Positions 1 through 11,447 of a stretch of 64,000 bases of DNA are shown here, piece by piece. How positions within the stretch are numbered: position 1 is the first letter of the stretch; each line of letters begins with the position of its first letter. The notes below the pieces were generated by a model, which was given only the letters and a program-made list of their open reading frames with translations, was not told the DNA's origin and ran no database searches. The position numbers were made by a program, and so were the translations under genes. This DNA comes from Gammaproteobacteria bacterium (GTDB taxonomy: Bacteria; Pseudomonadota; Gammaproteobacteria; Xanthomonadales; Marinicellaceae). The DNA lies in assembly GCA_024280395.1 (NCBI GenBank), contig JAJRQG010000104.1:1-64000 (forward strand), in the 5' to 3' direction.

Positions 1-2
1 AG

Positions 3-140
3 ATGGTAATGCCTGGTGATAACGTTAAGATGACTGTTACATTGATTAACCCGATTGCGATGGAAGAAGGTTTACGCTTCGCTATCCGTGAAGGTGGTCG
101 TACAGTTGGCGCTGGTGTTGTAGCGAAAATATTGAAGTAA
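3..140 (+). CDS. tuf: Elongation factor Tu, C-terminal fragment (truncated by window start)
   Basis: Translation [45 protein letters not shown], the EF-Tu C-terminus; located just upstream of rpsJ. Confidence 0.97.
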   Translation: MVMPGDNVKMTVTLINPIAMEEGLRFAIREGGRTVGAGVVAKILK

Positions 141-217
141 TACAGTTAACATAAATAAGATTATAAATTTATATAGAGCGTAGCGAAAAGCGCGCTCTTA
201 CAATAGAGGCAACGGTA

Positions 218-529
218 ATGGCCGAACAGAAAATTAGAATAAGATTGAAAGCGTTTGATCACAAGTTAATTGATCAATCAGCTGGACGTATAGTAGATAC
301 AGCGAAACGTACAGGTGCTCAGGTAAAAGGTCCTATTCCTTTACCGACACGTATAGAACGTTACACTGTATTGACTTCTCCGCATGTAAATAAAGATGCA
401 CGTGATCAATATGAAATAAGAACGCATAAGCGTTTGGTTGACATTGTTGATCCTAATGACAAGACAGTAGATGCTCTAATGAAATTAGATTTAGCAGCTG
501 GTGTTGATGTGCAAATCCAACTATCTTAA
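218..529 (+). CDS. rpsJ: 30S ribosomal protein S10
   Basis: ORF translation typical of S10; first gene of the S10 operon. Confidence 0.98.
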   Translation: MAEQKIRIRLKAFDHKLIDQSAGRIVDTAKRTGAQVKGPIPLPTRIERYTVLTSPHVNKDARDQYEIRTHKRLVDIVDPNDKTVDALMKLDLAAGVDVQIQLS

Positions 530-540
530 AGGTGTAGAAA

Positions 541-1167
541 ATGACTATTGGAATTATCGGACTTAAAGTTGGTATGACTCGAGTTTTTTCTGAAGAAGGA
601 AATTCTACTCCAGTTACTGTTGTTAGCGTTGCTGACAACACTATATCACAAGTCAAAACAACAGATATTGATGGCTATAATGCTATTCAGGTATCTACAG
701 GTGTAGTTAAATCATCTAAAGTAAATAAGCCTTTGGCTGGACACTTTGCAAAAGCGAGTGTTGATGCGGCAAAATTTATGATGGAATTCAGAACTGAACA
801 AGCACATGAGGTCGGGTCTAACCTTGATTTGAATATGTTTGAAGCAGGACAGAAGGTTGATGTAACAGGCCGTTCAAAAGGAAAAGGCTTTCAAGGTGTA
901 ATTAAACGTTACAACTTCCAAATGCAAGATGCAACTCATGGTAACTCTGTTTCACACAGGGCACCAGGGTCAATTGGACAATGCCAAACACCAGGGCGAG
1001 TATTTAAAGGCAAAAAAATGTCTGGACACATGGGTGACAGAAATGTTACTACTCAAAATCTTGAAATCGTAAGAGTTGACTCTGAAAAAGGTTTGCTTCT
1101 TATTAAAGGCGCTGTACCTGGAGCTAAAAATTCAAGAGTAATCATTAAACCAGCTGTTAAAGCTTAA
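541..1167 (+). CDS. rplC: 50S ribosomal protein L3
   Basis: ORF translation ([10 protein letters not shown]...[14 protein letters not shown]) and operon position. Confidence 0.98.
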   Translation: MTIGIIGLKVGMTRVFSEEGNSTPVTVVSVADNTISQVKTTDIDGYNAIQVSTGVVKSSKVNKPLAGHFAKASVDAAKFMMEFRTEQAHEVGSNLDLNMFEAGQKVDVTGRSKGKGFQGVIKRYNFQMQDATHGNSVSHRAPGSIGQCQTPGRVFKGKKMSGHMGDRNVTTQNLEIVRVDSEKGLLLIKGAVPGAKNSRVIIKPAVKA

Positions 1168-1175
1168 GGAGACGG

Positions 1176-1784
1176 ATGATGGAAATCAAAGTAGCAGGTA
1201 AAAAAGCTAAAGTAGAAGTTTCTGACGAAGTGTTTAATAGAGATTACTCGGAAGCATTGGTACATCAAGTGGTTACTGCATTTTTGGCTGGTGGAAGAGC
1301 TGGTACAAAAGCACAGAAGAACCGTGCGTCAGCAAGTGGTGGTGGTAAAAAGCCACATGCACAAAAAGGCACAGGTCGTGCAAGAGCAGGAACTATCAGA
1401 AGCCCAATTTGGGTTGGTGGTGGTAGAACTTTTGCAGCACAGCCAAGAGACCATTCTCAAAAAGTTAACAAGAAAATGTATCGAGCTGGTATGAAATCTA
1501 TAATTTCAGAATTAACCCGTTCAGAAAGAATGATATTTGTAAGCAGTGTTACTATTAAAGAAGGCAAGACCAAAGAAGCGGTTAAGTTTTTAGCAAAACA
1601 CAAAGTTGACAAAGGCATGATTGTAATGGATCAGTTAAGTAGTGAAGTTTTATTGGCTACTAGAAACATTCCAAATATTTATGTAACTGATGTTAAATCT
1701 TTAGATCCGGTATCGTTGGTATCTTCTAAGAAAGTTATCATGACATCAGCTGCAGCAGAAAAAGTTCAGGAGTGGTTATCATGA
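1176..1784 (+). CDS. rplD: 50S ribosomal protein L4
   Basis: ORF translation (KPHAQKGTGRARAGTIRSPIWVGGG) and operon position. Confidence 0.98.
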   Translation: MMEIKVAGKKAKVEVSDEVFNRDYSEALVHQVVTAFLAGGRAGTKAQKNRASASGGGKKPHAQKGTGRARAGTIRSPIWVGGGRTFAAQPRDHSQKVNKKMYRAGMKSIISELTRSERMIFVSSVTIKEGKTKEAVKFLAKHKVDKGMIVMDQLSSEVLLATRNIPNIYVTDVKSLDPVSLVSSKKVIMTSAAAEKVQEWLS

Positions 1785-2077
1785 GTTTGACGAATTTATA
1801 TACTACGGTACTTTCACCAATAATCTCTGAAAAGAGTAATCGTGTTGGTGAACAATCAAATCAATATGTATTTGAAGTAGCAGTAACATCTACCAAGAAA
1901 GAAGTTAAATCAGCTGTTGAAAAATTATTTGATGTTAAGGTTGAGCAAGTACAAATATTAAATGTAAAAGGTAAAACCAAAGCATTTAAAGGTAAGGCGG
2001 GCAAAAGAGCCGATTGGAAAAAAGCCTATGTTAAAATTCAGCAAGGTCAGTTAATTGACTTTGGTGTCGCGGAATAA
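1781..2077 (+). CDS. rplW: 50S ribosomal protein L23
   Basis: ORF trimmed to the internal ATG overlapping the rplD stop (ATGA); L23-like sequence. Confidence 0.96.
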   Translation: MSLTNLYTTVLSPIISEKSNRVGEQSNQYVFEVAVTSTKKEVKSAVEKLFDVKVEQVQILNVKGKTKAFKGKAGKRADWKKAYVKIQQGQLIDFGVAE

Positions 2078-2090
2078 TCTGGAGTATAAA

Positions 2091-2921
2091 ATGGCATTAA
2101 TAGTAATGAAACCAACTTCGCCAGGTCGAAGAGGCACGGTACGAGTTAAAAGAGATGGTCTTTATAAAGGCGGTCCACTTGAAGCATTGGTTGAAAAGAA
2201 ATCAAAAACCGGTGGTAGAAATAACAACGGAAGAATCACTACCCGTCATAAAGGTGGTGGACATAAGCAACGCTATAGAATCATAGATTTTAAACGCAAC
2301 AGTAAGGACTCCATTGTGGCTAAAGTTGAGCGCATCGAATATGATCCTAATCGCACAGCTTATATAGCTTTGATTTGTTATTCTGATGGAGCACGTTCTT
2401 ATATCATTGCTCCAAAAGGTTTGGAAGCGGGTATGAGCGTGCAGTCTGGTAACAATGCACCTATAAAAGTAGGTAATTGTTTGCCTTTAAGTAATATTCC
2501 TTTGGGTTCTGTAATACATTGTATTGAAATGAAGCCAGGAAAAGGTGCACAAATTGCACGTTCTGCCGGGGCTAATGTTCAGTTAGTTGCAAGAGAAGGA
2601 CAATACGCAACGTTAAGATTGAGATCTGGCGAAATGCGTAAGGTTCCTGTATCTTGTCGAGCTTCTTTGGGTGAAGTGTCAAATGGTGAGCACAGTCTTG
2701 AAAAATTAGGTAAAGCTGGTGCCAGTCGTTGGAGAGGTATTAGACCTACGGTTCGTGGTGTTGCTATGAATCCAGTTGACCATCCACATGGTGGTGGTGA
2801 AGGTAGAACATCTGGTGGTCGTCATCCTGTAACTCCTTGGGGTATGAAAACTAAGGGTTATAAAACAAGAAAAAACAAGCGTACAGATCAGTATATTGTG
2901 CGTCGTAGAAACAAAAAATAG
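2091..2921 (+). CDS. rplB: 50S ribosomal protein L2
   Basis: [15 protein letters not shown]...; ORF track start trimmed to the ATG behind GGAG. Confidence 0.98.
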   Translation: MALIVMKPTSPGRRGTVRVKRDGLYKGGPLEALVEKKSKTGGRNNNGRITTRHKGGGHKQRYRIIDFKRNSKDSIVAKVERIEYDPNRTAYIALICYSDGARSYIIAPKGLEAGMSVQSGNNAPIKVGNCLPLSNIPLGSVIHCIEMKPGKGAQIARSAGANVQLVAREGQYATLRLRSGEMRKVPVSCRASLGEVSNGEHSLEKLGKAGASRWRGIRPTVRGVAMNPVDHPHGGGEGRTSGGRHPVTPWGMKTKGYKTRKNKRTDQYIVRRRNKK

Positions 2922-2931
2922 GTAAATAGAT

Positions 2932-3204
2932 ATGCCACGTTCTTTAAAAAAAGGTCCACACGTTGACCATCATTTAATGAAAAAAGTACTCAGAGCAGTT
3001 GAGGAAAATAATAAGCGACCAATTCAAACTTGGTCAAGACGGTCAATGATTTTACCAGAAATGGTCGGTTTAACAATTGCCATTCATAATGGTAGATTAC
3101 ATATTCCGGTTTTGATTTCTGAAGATATGGTTGGTCATAAGTTGGGTGAGTTTTCACCAACTCGTACATTTAAAGGTCACTCTGGTGACAAAAAATCTAC
3201 ATAG
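2932..3204 (+). CDS. rpsS: 30S ribosomal protein S19
   Basis: [15 protein letters not shown]...; operon position. Confidence 0.98.
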   Translation: MPRSLKKGPHVDHHLMKKVLRAVEENNKRPIQTWSRRSMILPEMVGLTIAIHNGRLHIPVLISEDMVGHKLGEFSPTRTFKGHSGDKKST

Positions 3205-3206
3205 GT

Positions 3207-3548
3207 ATGATGATGGAAATTACAGCAAAACACATGAGAGCAGCTATCTCTGCACAAAAAGTACGTTTGGTTGCAAACCAAATACGCGGAATGCAGGTTG
3301 AAAAGGCTGAACAATTATTGGCTTTTAGTCCAAAAAAAGCAGCACATTTGATTAAAAAAGTGTTGATGTCAGCGATTGCAAATGCTGAGCACAATGAAGG
3401 TCTGGATGTAGATGAGTTAATTGTTAGCACTATTACGGTAGATGAAGGCCCGACTTTGAAACGTGGTAGAGCACGTGCAAAAGGTAGGGGAACTAGAATT
3501 TTAAAAAGAACAAGCCACATCACTGTAAAAGTGGCTGAAGCTTCATAA
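3207..3548 (+). CDS. rplV: 50S ribosomal protein L22
   Basis: L22-like translation; alternative Met starts within the first three codons. Confidence 0.97.
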   Translation: MMMEITAKHMRAAISAQKVRLVANQIRGMQVEKAEQLLAFSPKKAAHLIKKVLMSAIANAEHNEGLDVDELIVSTITVDEGPTLKRGRARAKGRGTRILKRTSHITVKVAEAS

Positions 3549-3558
3549 GGGCAAGATT

Positions 3559-4236
3559 ATGGGTCAAAAAGTACATCCAATTGGAATAAGACTAGGTATA
3601 TCAAAGCCTTGGAATGCTACATGGTATGCAGATAAAAGAGAGTTTGCTGATTACCTAATTAAAGACATTAAAGTCAGAGCATATCTTAGAAAAGAGTTGG
3701 CAAATGCATCAGTTAGTAGAATTGAAATTGAGCGTCCAGCTAAAAATGCACGGGTAACAATTCATACGGCTCGTCCGGGTATTGTTATTGGTAAAAAAGG
3801 CGAAGATATAGAACGTTTGAAACAGACTATAACTAAGATGATGGGTGTTCCAACCCATGTAAATGTCGCAGAAATCAGAAAACCTGAATTAGATGCAGAT
3901 TTAATTGCTCAAGGTATTGCATCTCAGCTAGAAAGGCGTATTATGTTCCGTCGCGCTATGAAGCGTGCGGTAAGTAGTGCTATGAGACTTGGTGCTTTAG
4001 GTATAAAAGTATCTGTAGGTGGTCGTTTAAACGGTGCGGAAATTGCCAGAACTGAATGGTATAGAGAAGGCCGTGTGCCTTTACATACATTTAGAGCAAA
4101 TGTAGATTATGCAATGGGTAAAGCGCATACAACTTATGGGGTATTGGGCATAAAAGTATGGGTTTATAAAGGCGACGTATTTGATCTTCATGCAGCGCAA
4201 GAACAAGAACAAAAGAAAGGCAAGAAACGGAGATAA
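3559..4236 (+). CDS. rpsC: 30S ribosomal protein S3
   Basis: [14 protein letters not shown]... with KH-domain segment; operon position. Confidence 0.98.
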   Translation: MGQKVHPIGIRLGISKPWNATWYADKREFADYLIKDIKVRAYLRKELANASVSRIEIERPAKNARVTIHTARPGIVIGKKGEDIERLKQTITKMMGVPTHVNVAEIRKPELDADLIAQGIASQLERRIMFRRAMKRAVSSAMRLGALGIKVSVGGRLNGAEIARTEWYREGRVPLHTFRANVDYAMGKAHTTYGVLGIKVWVYKGDVFDLHAAQEQEQKKGKKRR

Positions 4237-4239
4237 ACG

Positions 4240-4653
4240 ATGCTTCAACCTAAAAGAACAAAATTTAGAAAGCAGCAAAAAGGCCGCAACCGTGGTCTAG
4301 CACATGCTGGTAACAAAGTAAGCTTTGGTGAATTTGGTTTAAAAGCCACAGCCAGAGGTTTTATGACAGCCAGACAAATTGAAGCTGGTCGTAGAGCAAT
4401 TACCCGTCACGTACGACGTGGTGGTAAATTGTGGATTAGAGTTTTCCCTGACAAGCCAATCACTGCAAAGCCAGTTGAAGTACGTATGGGTAAAGGTAAA
4501 GGTAATGTTGAGTACTGGGCAGCTGTGATCAAACCAGGTCGCGTGTTGTATGAAATTCAAGGTGTTACTGAAGAAGTTGCAAGAGCAGCATTTTCAAGAG
4601 CTTCTATGAAGTTTCCATTTACTACAACATTTGTAAAAAGAACGGTGATGTAG
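4240..4653 (+). CDS. rplP: 50S ribosomal protein L16
   Basis: [19 protein letters not shown]... Confidence 0.98.
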   Translation: MLQPKRTKFRKQQKGRNRGLAHAGNKVSFGEFGLKATARGFMTARQIEAGRRAITRHVRRGGKLWIRVFPDKPITAKPVEVRMGKGKGNVEYWAAVIKPGRVLYEIQGVTEEVARAAFSRASMKFPFTTTFVKRTVM

Positions 4654-4851
4654 ATGAATGTTAAGGAATTAAAAGCAAAAAATCCAGTTGAATTAAATGA
4701 AAGATTAACTGAATTATTAAAAAATCAATTTGATTTAAGAATGGCAAAAGGTAATGGTCAATTAACAAAGGGTCATGTATTAACGGAAGTTAGACGTGAT
4801 ATTGCAAGGGTTAAAACTATTATTAAACAAAATGAAGCAGGTAACAAATAA
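4654..4851 (+). CDS. rpmC: 50S ribosomal protein L29
   Basis: Short L29-like ORF directly abutting rplP. Confidence 0.96.
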   Translation: MNVKELKAKNPVELNERLTELLKNQFDLRMAKGNGQLTKGHVLTEVRRDIARVKTIIKQNEAGNK

Positions 4852-5111
4852 TGACTACTGACAATAAAATATTGCGCACTAAGCAAGGCATCATCGTTAG
4901 TGACAAAATGGACAAAACGGTTACTGTTTTAATTGAGCGTAAAGAAAAGCATCCAATATATGGTAAGTATATTAAACGTTCAACTAAAATTCATGCACAT
5001 GATGAAGACAACAGTTTTAAGATGGGTGACAATGTGAAAATCACAGAAACTCGTCCTTATTCTAAGACTAAATCTTGGAAAGTAGTTGGTTTAGTTAATG
5101 CTGCACAATAA
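4851..5111 (+). CDS. rpsQ: 30S ribosomal protein S17
   Basis: S17-like ([34 protein letters not shown]). Confidence 0.97.
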   Translation: MTTDNKILRTKQGIIVSDKMDKTVTVLIERKEKHPIYGKYIKRSTKIHAHDEDNSFKMGDNVKITETRPYSKTKSWKVVGLVNAAQ

Positions 5112-5159
5112 GCTGCACAATAGCTAGTTTTTAAGCATTAAAGTATAGAGGTATAAACC

Positions 5160-5528
5160 ATGATTCAAATGCAAAGTAGATTAAGCGCAGCTGACAACAG
5201 CGGTGCAAAAGAAGTAATGTGTATTAAGGTACTGGGCGGATCTAAAAGAAGATACGCAGGTATTGGTGACATTATTAAAGTAACAGTAAAACACGCTATT
5301 CCTCGTGGCAAGGTAAAAAAAGGTGAGGTTTATAATGCGGTTGTTGTACGTACACGTAAAGGTGTTAGGCGTCCTGATGGTTCTTTGATCCGTTTTGATG
5401 GCAATGCAGTTGTAATGTTGAACACCAAATTAGAGCCAATTGGAACACGTATTTTTGGCCCTGTAACCAGAGAATTGCGTTCAGAAAAGTTTATGAAAAT
5501 TATTTCATTAGCTCCTGAAGTATTATAA
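5160..5528 (+). CDS. rplN: 50S ribosomal protein L14
   Basis: [33 protein letters not shown]... Confidence 0.98.
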   Translation: MIQMQSRLSAADNSGAKEVMCIKVLGGSKRRYAGIGDIIKVTVKHAIPRGKVKKGEVYNAVVVRTRKGVRRPDGSLIRFDGNAVVMLNTKLEPIGTRIFGPVTRELRSEKFMKIISLAPEVL

Positions 5529-5537
5529 GGTATTAAG

Positions 5538-5858
5538 ATGAAACGAATTAAAAAAGGTGATGAAGTCATTGTAATTGCAGGACGTAGTAAAGGTACTCGT
5601 GGTGCAGTTCTTGAAACATTAAAAAACGACAGATTGATTGTTGATAACGTAAACATGGTTAAGAAACATGTAAAGGTTGATCCAAGTAATCCTGAAAAGC
5701 CAAGTGGAATTATTTCTAAAGAAGCGACAATTCACGTATCAAACGTTATGTTATTTAACGATGCTACTGGAAAAGGCGATAAAGTTAGCTTTAAAATTCT
5801 TAAAGATGGTAAAAAAATAAGAGTGTTTCGTTCTAACGGCGAAACAGTTGACGCATAA
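5538..5858 (+). CDS. rplX: 50S ribosomal protein L24
   Basis: MKRIKKGDEVIVIAGRSKGTRG (KOW motif). Confidence 0.97.
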   Translation: MKRIKKGDEVIVIAGRSKGTRGAVLETLKNDRLIVDNVNMVKKHVKVDPSNPEKPSGIISKEATIHVSNVMLFNDATGKGDKVSFKILKDGKKIRVFRSNGETVDA

Positions 5859-5871
5859 ATAGAGTGGTATT

Positions 5872-6414
5872 ATGACTAGATTAGAAACATATTATAAAGA
5901 AACAGTTATCCCTCAAATGATGAAGGATTTCAACTACAAAAATGTTATGGAAGTACCAAAGCTTGTAAAGATTGGTTTAAACATGGGTGTAGGTGACGCT
6001 GTTGGCAATAAGAAAATTATGGTTAACGCCACTGGTGATATGGAAGCAATTGCAGGACAAAAAGCATTGGTAACATTTGCTAAGAAGTCCGTAGCTGGTT
6101 TTAAAATTCGTGACGGGTGGCCAATTGGTTGTAAGGTAACTTTGCGCCGAAATAAAATGTATGAGTTTTTTGATAGGCTTGTGAATGTCTCTATTCCGAG
6201 GATTCGTGATTTCCGTGGAGTAAGCACTAAATCATTTGATGGAAGAGGGAATTACTCAATGGGCATTAGAGAACAGATTATTTTTCCAGAAATCGAATAT
6301 GATAAAATTGATAAGATTCGAGGTATGGATATCACAATCGTTACAACGGCAAAAACTGATGAAGAAGCGAAAGCTTTATTAAAAGCATTTAGTTTCCCTT
6401 TCAAAAGTAAATAA
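5872..6414 (+). CDS. rplE: 50S ribosomal protein L5
   Basis: L5-like translation; operon position. Confidence 0.98.
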   Translation: MTRLETYYKETVIPQMMKDFNYKNVMEVPKLVKIGLNMGVGDAVGNKKIMVNATGDMEAIAGQKALVTFAKKSVAGFKIRDGWPIGCKVTLRRNKMYEFFDRLVNVSIPRIRDFRGVSTKSFDGRGNYSMGIREQIIFPEIEYDKIDKIRGMDITIVTTAKTDEEAKALLKAFSFPFKSK

Positions 6415-6425
6415 GGTAAAGAACA

Positions 6426-6731
6426 ATGGCAAAAGAATCGATGATTCAAAGAGATTTGAAAAGAACAAAAATTGTAGATAAGTATGCTAAGAAAAGAGCA
6501 GAAATAAAAGCTATCATTGCAGATCCTAAGGCGACTTATGAAGAAATGATGGATGCTCAGGTTCGTTTACAGAAATTACCAAGAAATGCTTCACCATCAA
6601 GACAAAGAAACAGATGTCAACTTTCTGGTAGACCAAGAGGTTATTACCGTAAATTTGGCTTAGCAAAAACACAGTTCAGAGAAGCTGCTATGCGTGGCGA
6701 CATCCCTGGTTTAAAGAAAGCCAGTTGGTAA
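6426..6731 (+). CDS. rpsN: 30S ribosomal protein S14 (long, Cys-motif-free form)
   Basis: 101 aa with [29 protein letters not shown]. Confidence 0.97.
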   Translation: MAKESMIQRDLKRTKIVDKYAKKRAEIKAIIADPKATYEEMMDAQVRLQKLPRNASPSRQRNRCQLSGRPRGYYRKFGLAKTQFREAAMRGDIPGLKKASW

Positions 6732-6789
6732 TAGTTTAGACTAAAGACATTTAGATTAAATACCGCCAGGTAAAAATAGGAATAACATT

Positions 6790-7197
6790 ATGAGTATGAC
6801 AGATCCAATATCAGATATGCTAACACGCATTAGAAATGCACAAATGGTAGCAAAAAAATCAGTAATGATGCCAGCTTCAAAAATAAAAAAAGGCTTGTGT
6901 TCAGTATTGCAAAAAGAAGGATATATTCGTTCTTTTGAAATGGTTGACGCAAGTAACAGTGATACTGGTCACCCACAAATTAAAGTAAATTTGAAATATT
7001 TTCAGGGTAAGCCAGTAATTGAATACATAAATAGAGCCAGTAAGCCCGGTTTGCGTTTGTATAAAGGTAAGCATGAATTGCCTAAAGTAGATGCAGGTTT
7101 CGGTACAGCAATTATTTCTACTTCAAAAGGGTTGTTAACCGATTTTGAAGCAAGAGAAGCGGGTGTAGGTGGCGAAGTCATCTGTATCGTTAAGTAG
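6790..7197 (+). CDS. rpsH: 30S ribosomal protein S8
   Basis: [16 protein letters not shown]... Confidence 0.98.
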   Translation: MSMTDPISDMLTRIRNAQMVAKKSVMMPASKIKKGLCSVLQKEGYIRSFEMVDASNSDTGHPQIKVNLKYFQGKPVIEYINRASKPGLRLYKGKHELPKVDAGFGTAIISTSKGLLTDFEAREAGVGGEVICIVK

Positions 7198-7206
7198 GAG
7201 AATATA

Positions 7207-7737
7207 ATGTCAAGAATAGCAAAAAGTCCAGTAGCAATACTTTCAGGTGTGAGTGTTGATATAAAAGGGCAAATAGTGACAGTAAAAGGTCCTAAGGGTA
7301 CAGGTTCAATTGAATTACACGAAGCGGTATCAATTAAGGAAGATAACGGTACTTTATTGTTCGAACCAAAGAATGATTCGTCTATGCCAATTACTGGTAC
7401 GATGAGATCATTGGTTAACAATATTGTTATCGGAGTTACTCAGGGATATGAAAAAAAATTATTGTTGGTTGGTGTTGGTTATAGAGCAACACTACAAGGT
7501 AAAGACCTTAAGTTGGCTTTAGGTTTTTCACATGATGTGATTTATAAAGCTCCTGAAGGAATCAGTTTTGAAGTGCCTAAGAACCAAACTGAAATTACAG
7601 TAACTGGCATTGATAAACAAAAAATTGGTCAAGTATGTGCTGAAATCAGAGATTTTAGACCGCCTGAGCCTTATAAAGGTAAAGGTGTTCGTTATGCTGA
7701 TGAACATGTATTTAGAAAAGAAGCCAAAAAAGCATAA
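7207..7737 (+). CDS. rplF: 50S ribosomal protein L6
   Basis: MSRIAKSPV... PEPYKGKGVRYADE. Confidence 0.98.
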   Translation: MSRIAKSPVAILSGVSVDIKGQIVTVKGPKGTGSIELHEAVSIKEDNGTLLFEPKNDSSMPITGTMRSLVNNIVIGVTQGYEKKLLLVGVGYRATLQGKDLKLALGFSHDVIYKAPEGISFEVPKNQTEITVTGIDKQKIGQVCAEIRDFRPPEPYKGKGVRYADEHVFRKEAKKA

Positions 7738-7788
7738 TTAAATATTAGATTAATTAAACAAAAGAATATAAGGTCCGAGTAAAACAAA

Positions 7789-8148
7789 ATGAGTAATACT
7801 AAAAATAAAGCAAGATTAAGAAGAGCAAAAACATCGCGTGCAAAAATTCGTACTTTGGATGTGCCTTCTTTATCAATTCACAGAACTGATAAAAATTTAT
7901 ATGCTCAAATACTTTCAGGTGATGGTTCACAGACAATTGCGAGTGCATCTTCATTAGAGAAAAAACTGATTAAAGCAAAAGCATCAGGAAAAAACATTGA
8001 AGCTGCTAAAATCATAGGTAAAGCAATTGCTGAAAGAGCTATAAAAGCAGGTGTCGATAAAGTTGCATTTGATAGATCTGGTTTTCTTTACCACGGTAAA
8101 GTAAAAGCATTAGCTGAAGCGGCAAGAGAAGCAGGTTTAACAATTTAA
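7789..8148 (+). CDS. rplR: 50S ribosomal protein L18
   Basis: L18-like; operon position. Confidence 0.97.
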   Translation: MSNTKNKARLRRAKTSRAKIRTLDVPSLSIHRTDKNLYAQILSGDGSQTIASASSLEKKLIKAKASGKNIEAAKIIGKAIAERAIKAGVDKVAFDRSGFLYHGKVKALAEAAREAGLTI

Positions 8149-8200
8149 GCCTAGCGCGATTTGAGTCAAAACATAAAAATTAAATTTAAGGTAAAGAACA

Positions 8201-8719
8201 ATGGCGAGCGTAGATAGAAATAAAGATGAAGGTGATGGCCTTTTAGAACGTTTGGTTGCGGTTAATCGTGTATCAAAAGTAGTTAAAGGTGGTCGTCAAT
8301 TTAGTTTTACTGCACTAACAGTAGTTGGTGACGGTAATGGTAAAATTGGGTTTGGATACGGCAAAGCGAAAGAAGTGCCAATAGCAATTCAAAAAGCTAT
8401 GGACAAAGCACGTAAAAATGTAATTCAAGTTGACCTAAAGGAAGGGACACTTTGGCACCCAATTAAAGCAAAACATTCAGGTTCTAAAGTTTATATGCAA
8501 CCTGCATCTGACGGTACCGGTGTAATTGCCGGTGGTGCGATGCGTGCTGTATTTGATGTGGTTGGTGTACATAATGTACTGGCTAAATCACAAGGATCTA
8601 ATAATCCGCAAAATCTAGTTAGAGCTACCATTAATGGTCTGAAGAATATAACTTCTCCAGATTCAATTGCAGCTAAACGTGGAAAAACTGTTGAAGAGGT
8701 AATGCAAAATCATGGCTAA
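8201..8719 (+). CDS. rpsE: 30S ribosomal protein S5
   Basis: [43 protein letters not shown]. Confidence 0.98.
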   Translation: MASVDRNKDEGDGLLERLVAVNRVSKVVKGGRQFSFTALTVVGDGNGKIGFGYGKAKEVPIAIQKAMDKARKNVIQVDLKEGTLWHPIKAKHSGSKVYMQPASDGTGVIAGGAMRAVFDVVGVHNVLAKSQGSNNPQNLVRATINGLKNITSPDSIAAKRGKTVEEVMQNHG

Positions 8720-8915
8720 AATTAAAAAAAGCTCTAAAGTGATTAGAGTTACCCTAACAAAAAGCACAATAGGTGCTTTAAAAAATCACAAAGCTTGTGT
8801 TATAGGATTAGGTCTTCGTAGAATGCGTCATACTGTTGAAGTAGCTGATACTCCTGAAAACAGAGGCATGATTAACAAGGCAATTCACTTATTGACAGTT
8901 GAAGAAACGAAATAA
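8712..8915 (+). CDS. rpmD: 50S ribosomal protein L30
   Basis: L30-like; overlaps rpsE end. Confidence 0.95.
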   Translation: MAKIKKSSKVIRVTLTKSTIGALKNHKACVIGLGLRRMRHTVEVADTPENRGMINKAIHLLTVEETK

Positions 8916-8931
8916 TTAGGCGGATATTAAA

Positions 8932-9363
8932 ATGCATTTAAATACAATAAAACCCGCTGCTGGTAGTAAGAAAGCAGCAAAAAGAGTTGGCCGAGGAATT
9001 GGGTCAGGTTTTGGTAAAACATGTGGTAGAGGACATAAAGGTCAAAAGTCACGTTCTGGTGGTTGGCACAAGGTCGGTTTTGAAGGTGGTCAAATGCCTT
9101 TACAAAAACGCCTTCCAAAATTCGGTTTTTCTTCAAGAATGGCAAAATACAGTGCAGAAGTTTGCTTGTATCATCTAGAAGCTTTGAAAACTGATAAAGT
9201 GGATTTGGCTGTACTTATTGAAATAGGTTTAGTGAAGAAATTTGTGAAAAAAGTCAAAGTTATTAATACTGGGACATTGAGCAAATCAATTAAAGTTGTG
9301 GGGTTGAACGTTACAAAAGGCGCTCAAAAAGCAATTGAAAAAGCAGGCGGATCAGTAGAGTAA
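8932..9363 (+). CDS. rplO: 50S ribosomal protein L15
   Basis: L15-like ([25 protein letters not shown]). Confidence 0.97.
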   Translation: MHLNTIKPAAGSKKAAKRVGRGIGSGFGKTCGRGHKGQKSRSGGWHKVGFEGGQMPLQKRLPKFGFSSRMAKYSAEVCLYHLEALKTDKVDLAVLIEIGLVKKFVKKVKVINTGTLSKSIKVVGLNVTKGAQKAIEKAGGSVE

Positions 9364-9372
9364 ATAATAATT

Positions 9373-10731
9373 ATGTCAGCATCACAACAACAAGTACAAA
9401 AAATGTTAGGAAACAAAAACAATCTTTCTGAATTGAAATCGAGAGTTTGGTTTGTCGTTATTTCATTGATTATCTTCAGATTGGGTTCTTATATTCCAGT
9501 ACCAGGCGTTAATCCAAAGGTTTTGTCTTCTATATTGGAATCGCAAAGCGGTGGGTTGCTTGACATGTTTAACATGTTTTCTGGTGGAGCATTGGGTAGA
9601 TTTTCATTGTTTGCTCTTGGTGTGATGCCATATATTACTGCATCTATTATTATCCAGATACTTGGACACTCTATACCTTCGCTGAAAGAGTTAAAGAAAG
9701 AAGGTGAGTCTGGGCGTAAGAAAATCAATCAATACACACGATATTTTACAGTTGTATTGGCAGCATTCCAGGCATATGCTATTTCATTCTCATTGCAACA
9801 AATGGGTAGCAGTGGTGGTGTAGAAGTCGTTCCTAATCCAGGTTTTGGATTTTTATTTCCAGCGACTATATCTTTAACAGGTGGAACATTATTCCTTATG
9901 TGGCTGGGTGAACAAATTACTGAGCGTGGTATTGGAAATGGTATTTCATTAATCATTTTTGCTGGTATTGTAGTTGGTTTACCTTCTGCTATAGGTACAA
10001 CATTTTCAATGGTGAGCGAAGGCAATTTAAACGCTCTAGAAGCATTGTTTTTCTTAGTACTTGCACTTGGCATTACTTATTTTGTGGTTTTTGTTGAAAG
10101 AGCCCAAAGAAGGATAACCATGCAGTATGCTCAAAGAAGAGGTAGGATGGCAGCAAATATGCAAAGTTCATATCTACCATTAAAGGTAAACATGGCAGGT
10201 GTAATCCCTGTTATCTTTGCATCAAGTTTGGTCTTGTTTCCAGGAACACTGGCTCAATTTTTGAGTGAGAACGAAGGTTGGGGTTGGTTGGTCGATGTAT
10301 CACAATGGTTGTCTCCTGGAAATGTCTTGTATATGATTATGTTTGGTGGATTAATTGTCTGGTTTGCATTCTTTTATACAGCATTGACATTTGATCCCAA
10401 TGAAATGGCCGATAATTTGAAACGTTCTAGTGCAGTTGTTCCAGGTATAAGACCAGGAAGGCACACAGCAGATTATATTGATAACGTTACAACTAAAATT
10501 ACTTTTTGGGGAGCTTTGTACTTACTAGGAGTAAGTTTGATGCCTCAATTTATATTAAATATTTGGTCGGTTCCATTTGCTTTGGGTGGTACCTCTTTGT
10601 TAATCGTTGTCGTGGTGGCAATGGATTTTATGGCACAATTACAAACACATTTAATGTCAGGCCAGTACGATAGCTTGATGAAAAAATCAAATTTAAAGAA
10701 TTACGGTAAATCTGGTGTTCAAAAAAGTTAA
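9373..10731 (+). CDS. secY: Preprotein translocase subunit SecY
   Basis: 452-aa multi-pass membrane protein with SecY motifs; between rplO and rpsM. Confidence 0.98.
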   Translation: MSASQQQVQKMLGNKNNLSELKSRVWFVVISLIIFRLGSYIPVPGVNPKVLSSILESQSGGLLDMFNMFSGGALGRFSLFALGVMPYITASIIIQILGHSIPSLKELKKEGESGRKKINQYTRYFTVVLAAFQAYAISFSLQQMGSSGGVEVVPNPGFGFLFPATISLTGGTLFLMWLGEQITERGIGNGISLIIFAGIVVGLPSAIGTTFSMVSEGNLNALEALFFLVLALGITYFVVFVERAQRRITMQYAQRRGRMAANMQSSYLPLKVNMAGVIPVIFASSLVLFPGTLAQFLSENEGWGWLVDVSQWLSPGNVLYMIMFGGLIVWFAFFYTALTFDPNEMADNLKRSSAVVPGIRPGRHTADYIDNVTTKITFWGALYLLGVSLMPQFILNIWSVPFALGGTSLLIVVVVAMDFMAQLQTHLMSGQYDSLMKKSNLKNYGKSGVQKS

Positions 10732-10912
10732 TTAAATTTATTAACGGATATTTATCCGTATTTAATACGGGTAAAAGGAATACACAGTAAACAACTCTAG
10801 ACTACGTGCGTAATGCGTAAAAGATGATTTAGAGTATATAATGATTTTATTGAATCTTATAAATATTGCTAAATAGTGATGTTATTATTGAGATTCATGA
10901 ATTAATTGCATT

Positions 10913-10948
10913 AAAGACAAAGGCTTGTTTGCTTATTTGTCTTTTTTT
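10913..10948 (+). terminator. Candidate intrinsic terminator downstream of the spc operon
   Basis: Perfect 9-bp inverted repeat AAAGACAAA (10913-10921)/TTTGTCTTT (10936-10944) running into a T tract; AT-rich, 14-nt loop. Confidence 0.5.
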
Positions 10949-10958
10949 GCTGTATAAT
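10929..10958 (+). promoter_or_regulatory. Candidate sigma70 promoter for rpsM-rpsK-rpsD-rpoA-rplQ
   Basis: TTGCTT (10929-10934) - 18 nt - TATAAT (10953-10958), about 100 nt upstream of rpsM. Confidence 0.6.
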
Positions 10959-11057
10959 GCACGGCTTTTTTAAGCCAAAGTAGTTTTATAAGTGTATTTA
11001 ATTTTGTATTGAATACTCGATAAAACAACAGAAATAATACTATTTTAGGAGAATTAA

Positions 11058-11414
11058 ATGGCGCGTATAGCAGGTGTCAATATACCAGTTTATAAACATG
11101 CGTGGATAGGTCTTACCAGTATCTACGGTATAGGCAGAACCAGAGCATATCTCATTTGTGAGAACGCAGGTGTGAACCCAACAACTAAAGTAAGAGATTT
11201 AGATGAAGGTTCATTGGAAAAAATCCGTGGCGAAATTGCCAAGTTTGATGTTGAAGGTGACTTAAGAAGAGAAGTTGCTATGGACATAAAGCGTTTGATG
11301 GATTTGGGTTGTTACCGTGGTTTAAGACACAGAAGAGGCTTGCCTTGTCGTGGTCAAAAAACCAAAAATAACGCTCGTACAAGAAAGGGTCCTAAAAGAC
11401 CTATTAAGCGTTAA
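11058..11414 (+). CDS. rpsM: 30S ribosomal protein S13
   Basis: [10 protein letters not shown]... [24 protein letters not shown]. Confidence 0.98.
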   Translation: MARIAGVNIPVYKHAWIGLTSIYGIGRTRAYLICENAGVNPTTKVRDLDEGSLEKIRGEIAKFDVEGDLRREVAMDIKRLMDLGCYRGLRHRRGLPCRGQKTKNNARTRKGPKRPIKR

Positions 11415-11447
11415 TCAACAAATCGGATAAATAAACGAGAAAAAGTT

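Noticed and set aside
8987-9178. Alternative-frame ORF inside rplO
   Set aside because: Out-of-frame shadow of a conserved ribosomal gene
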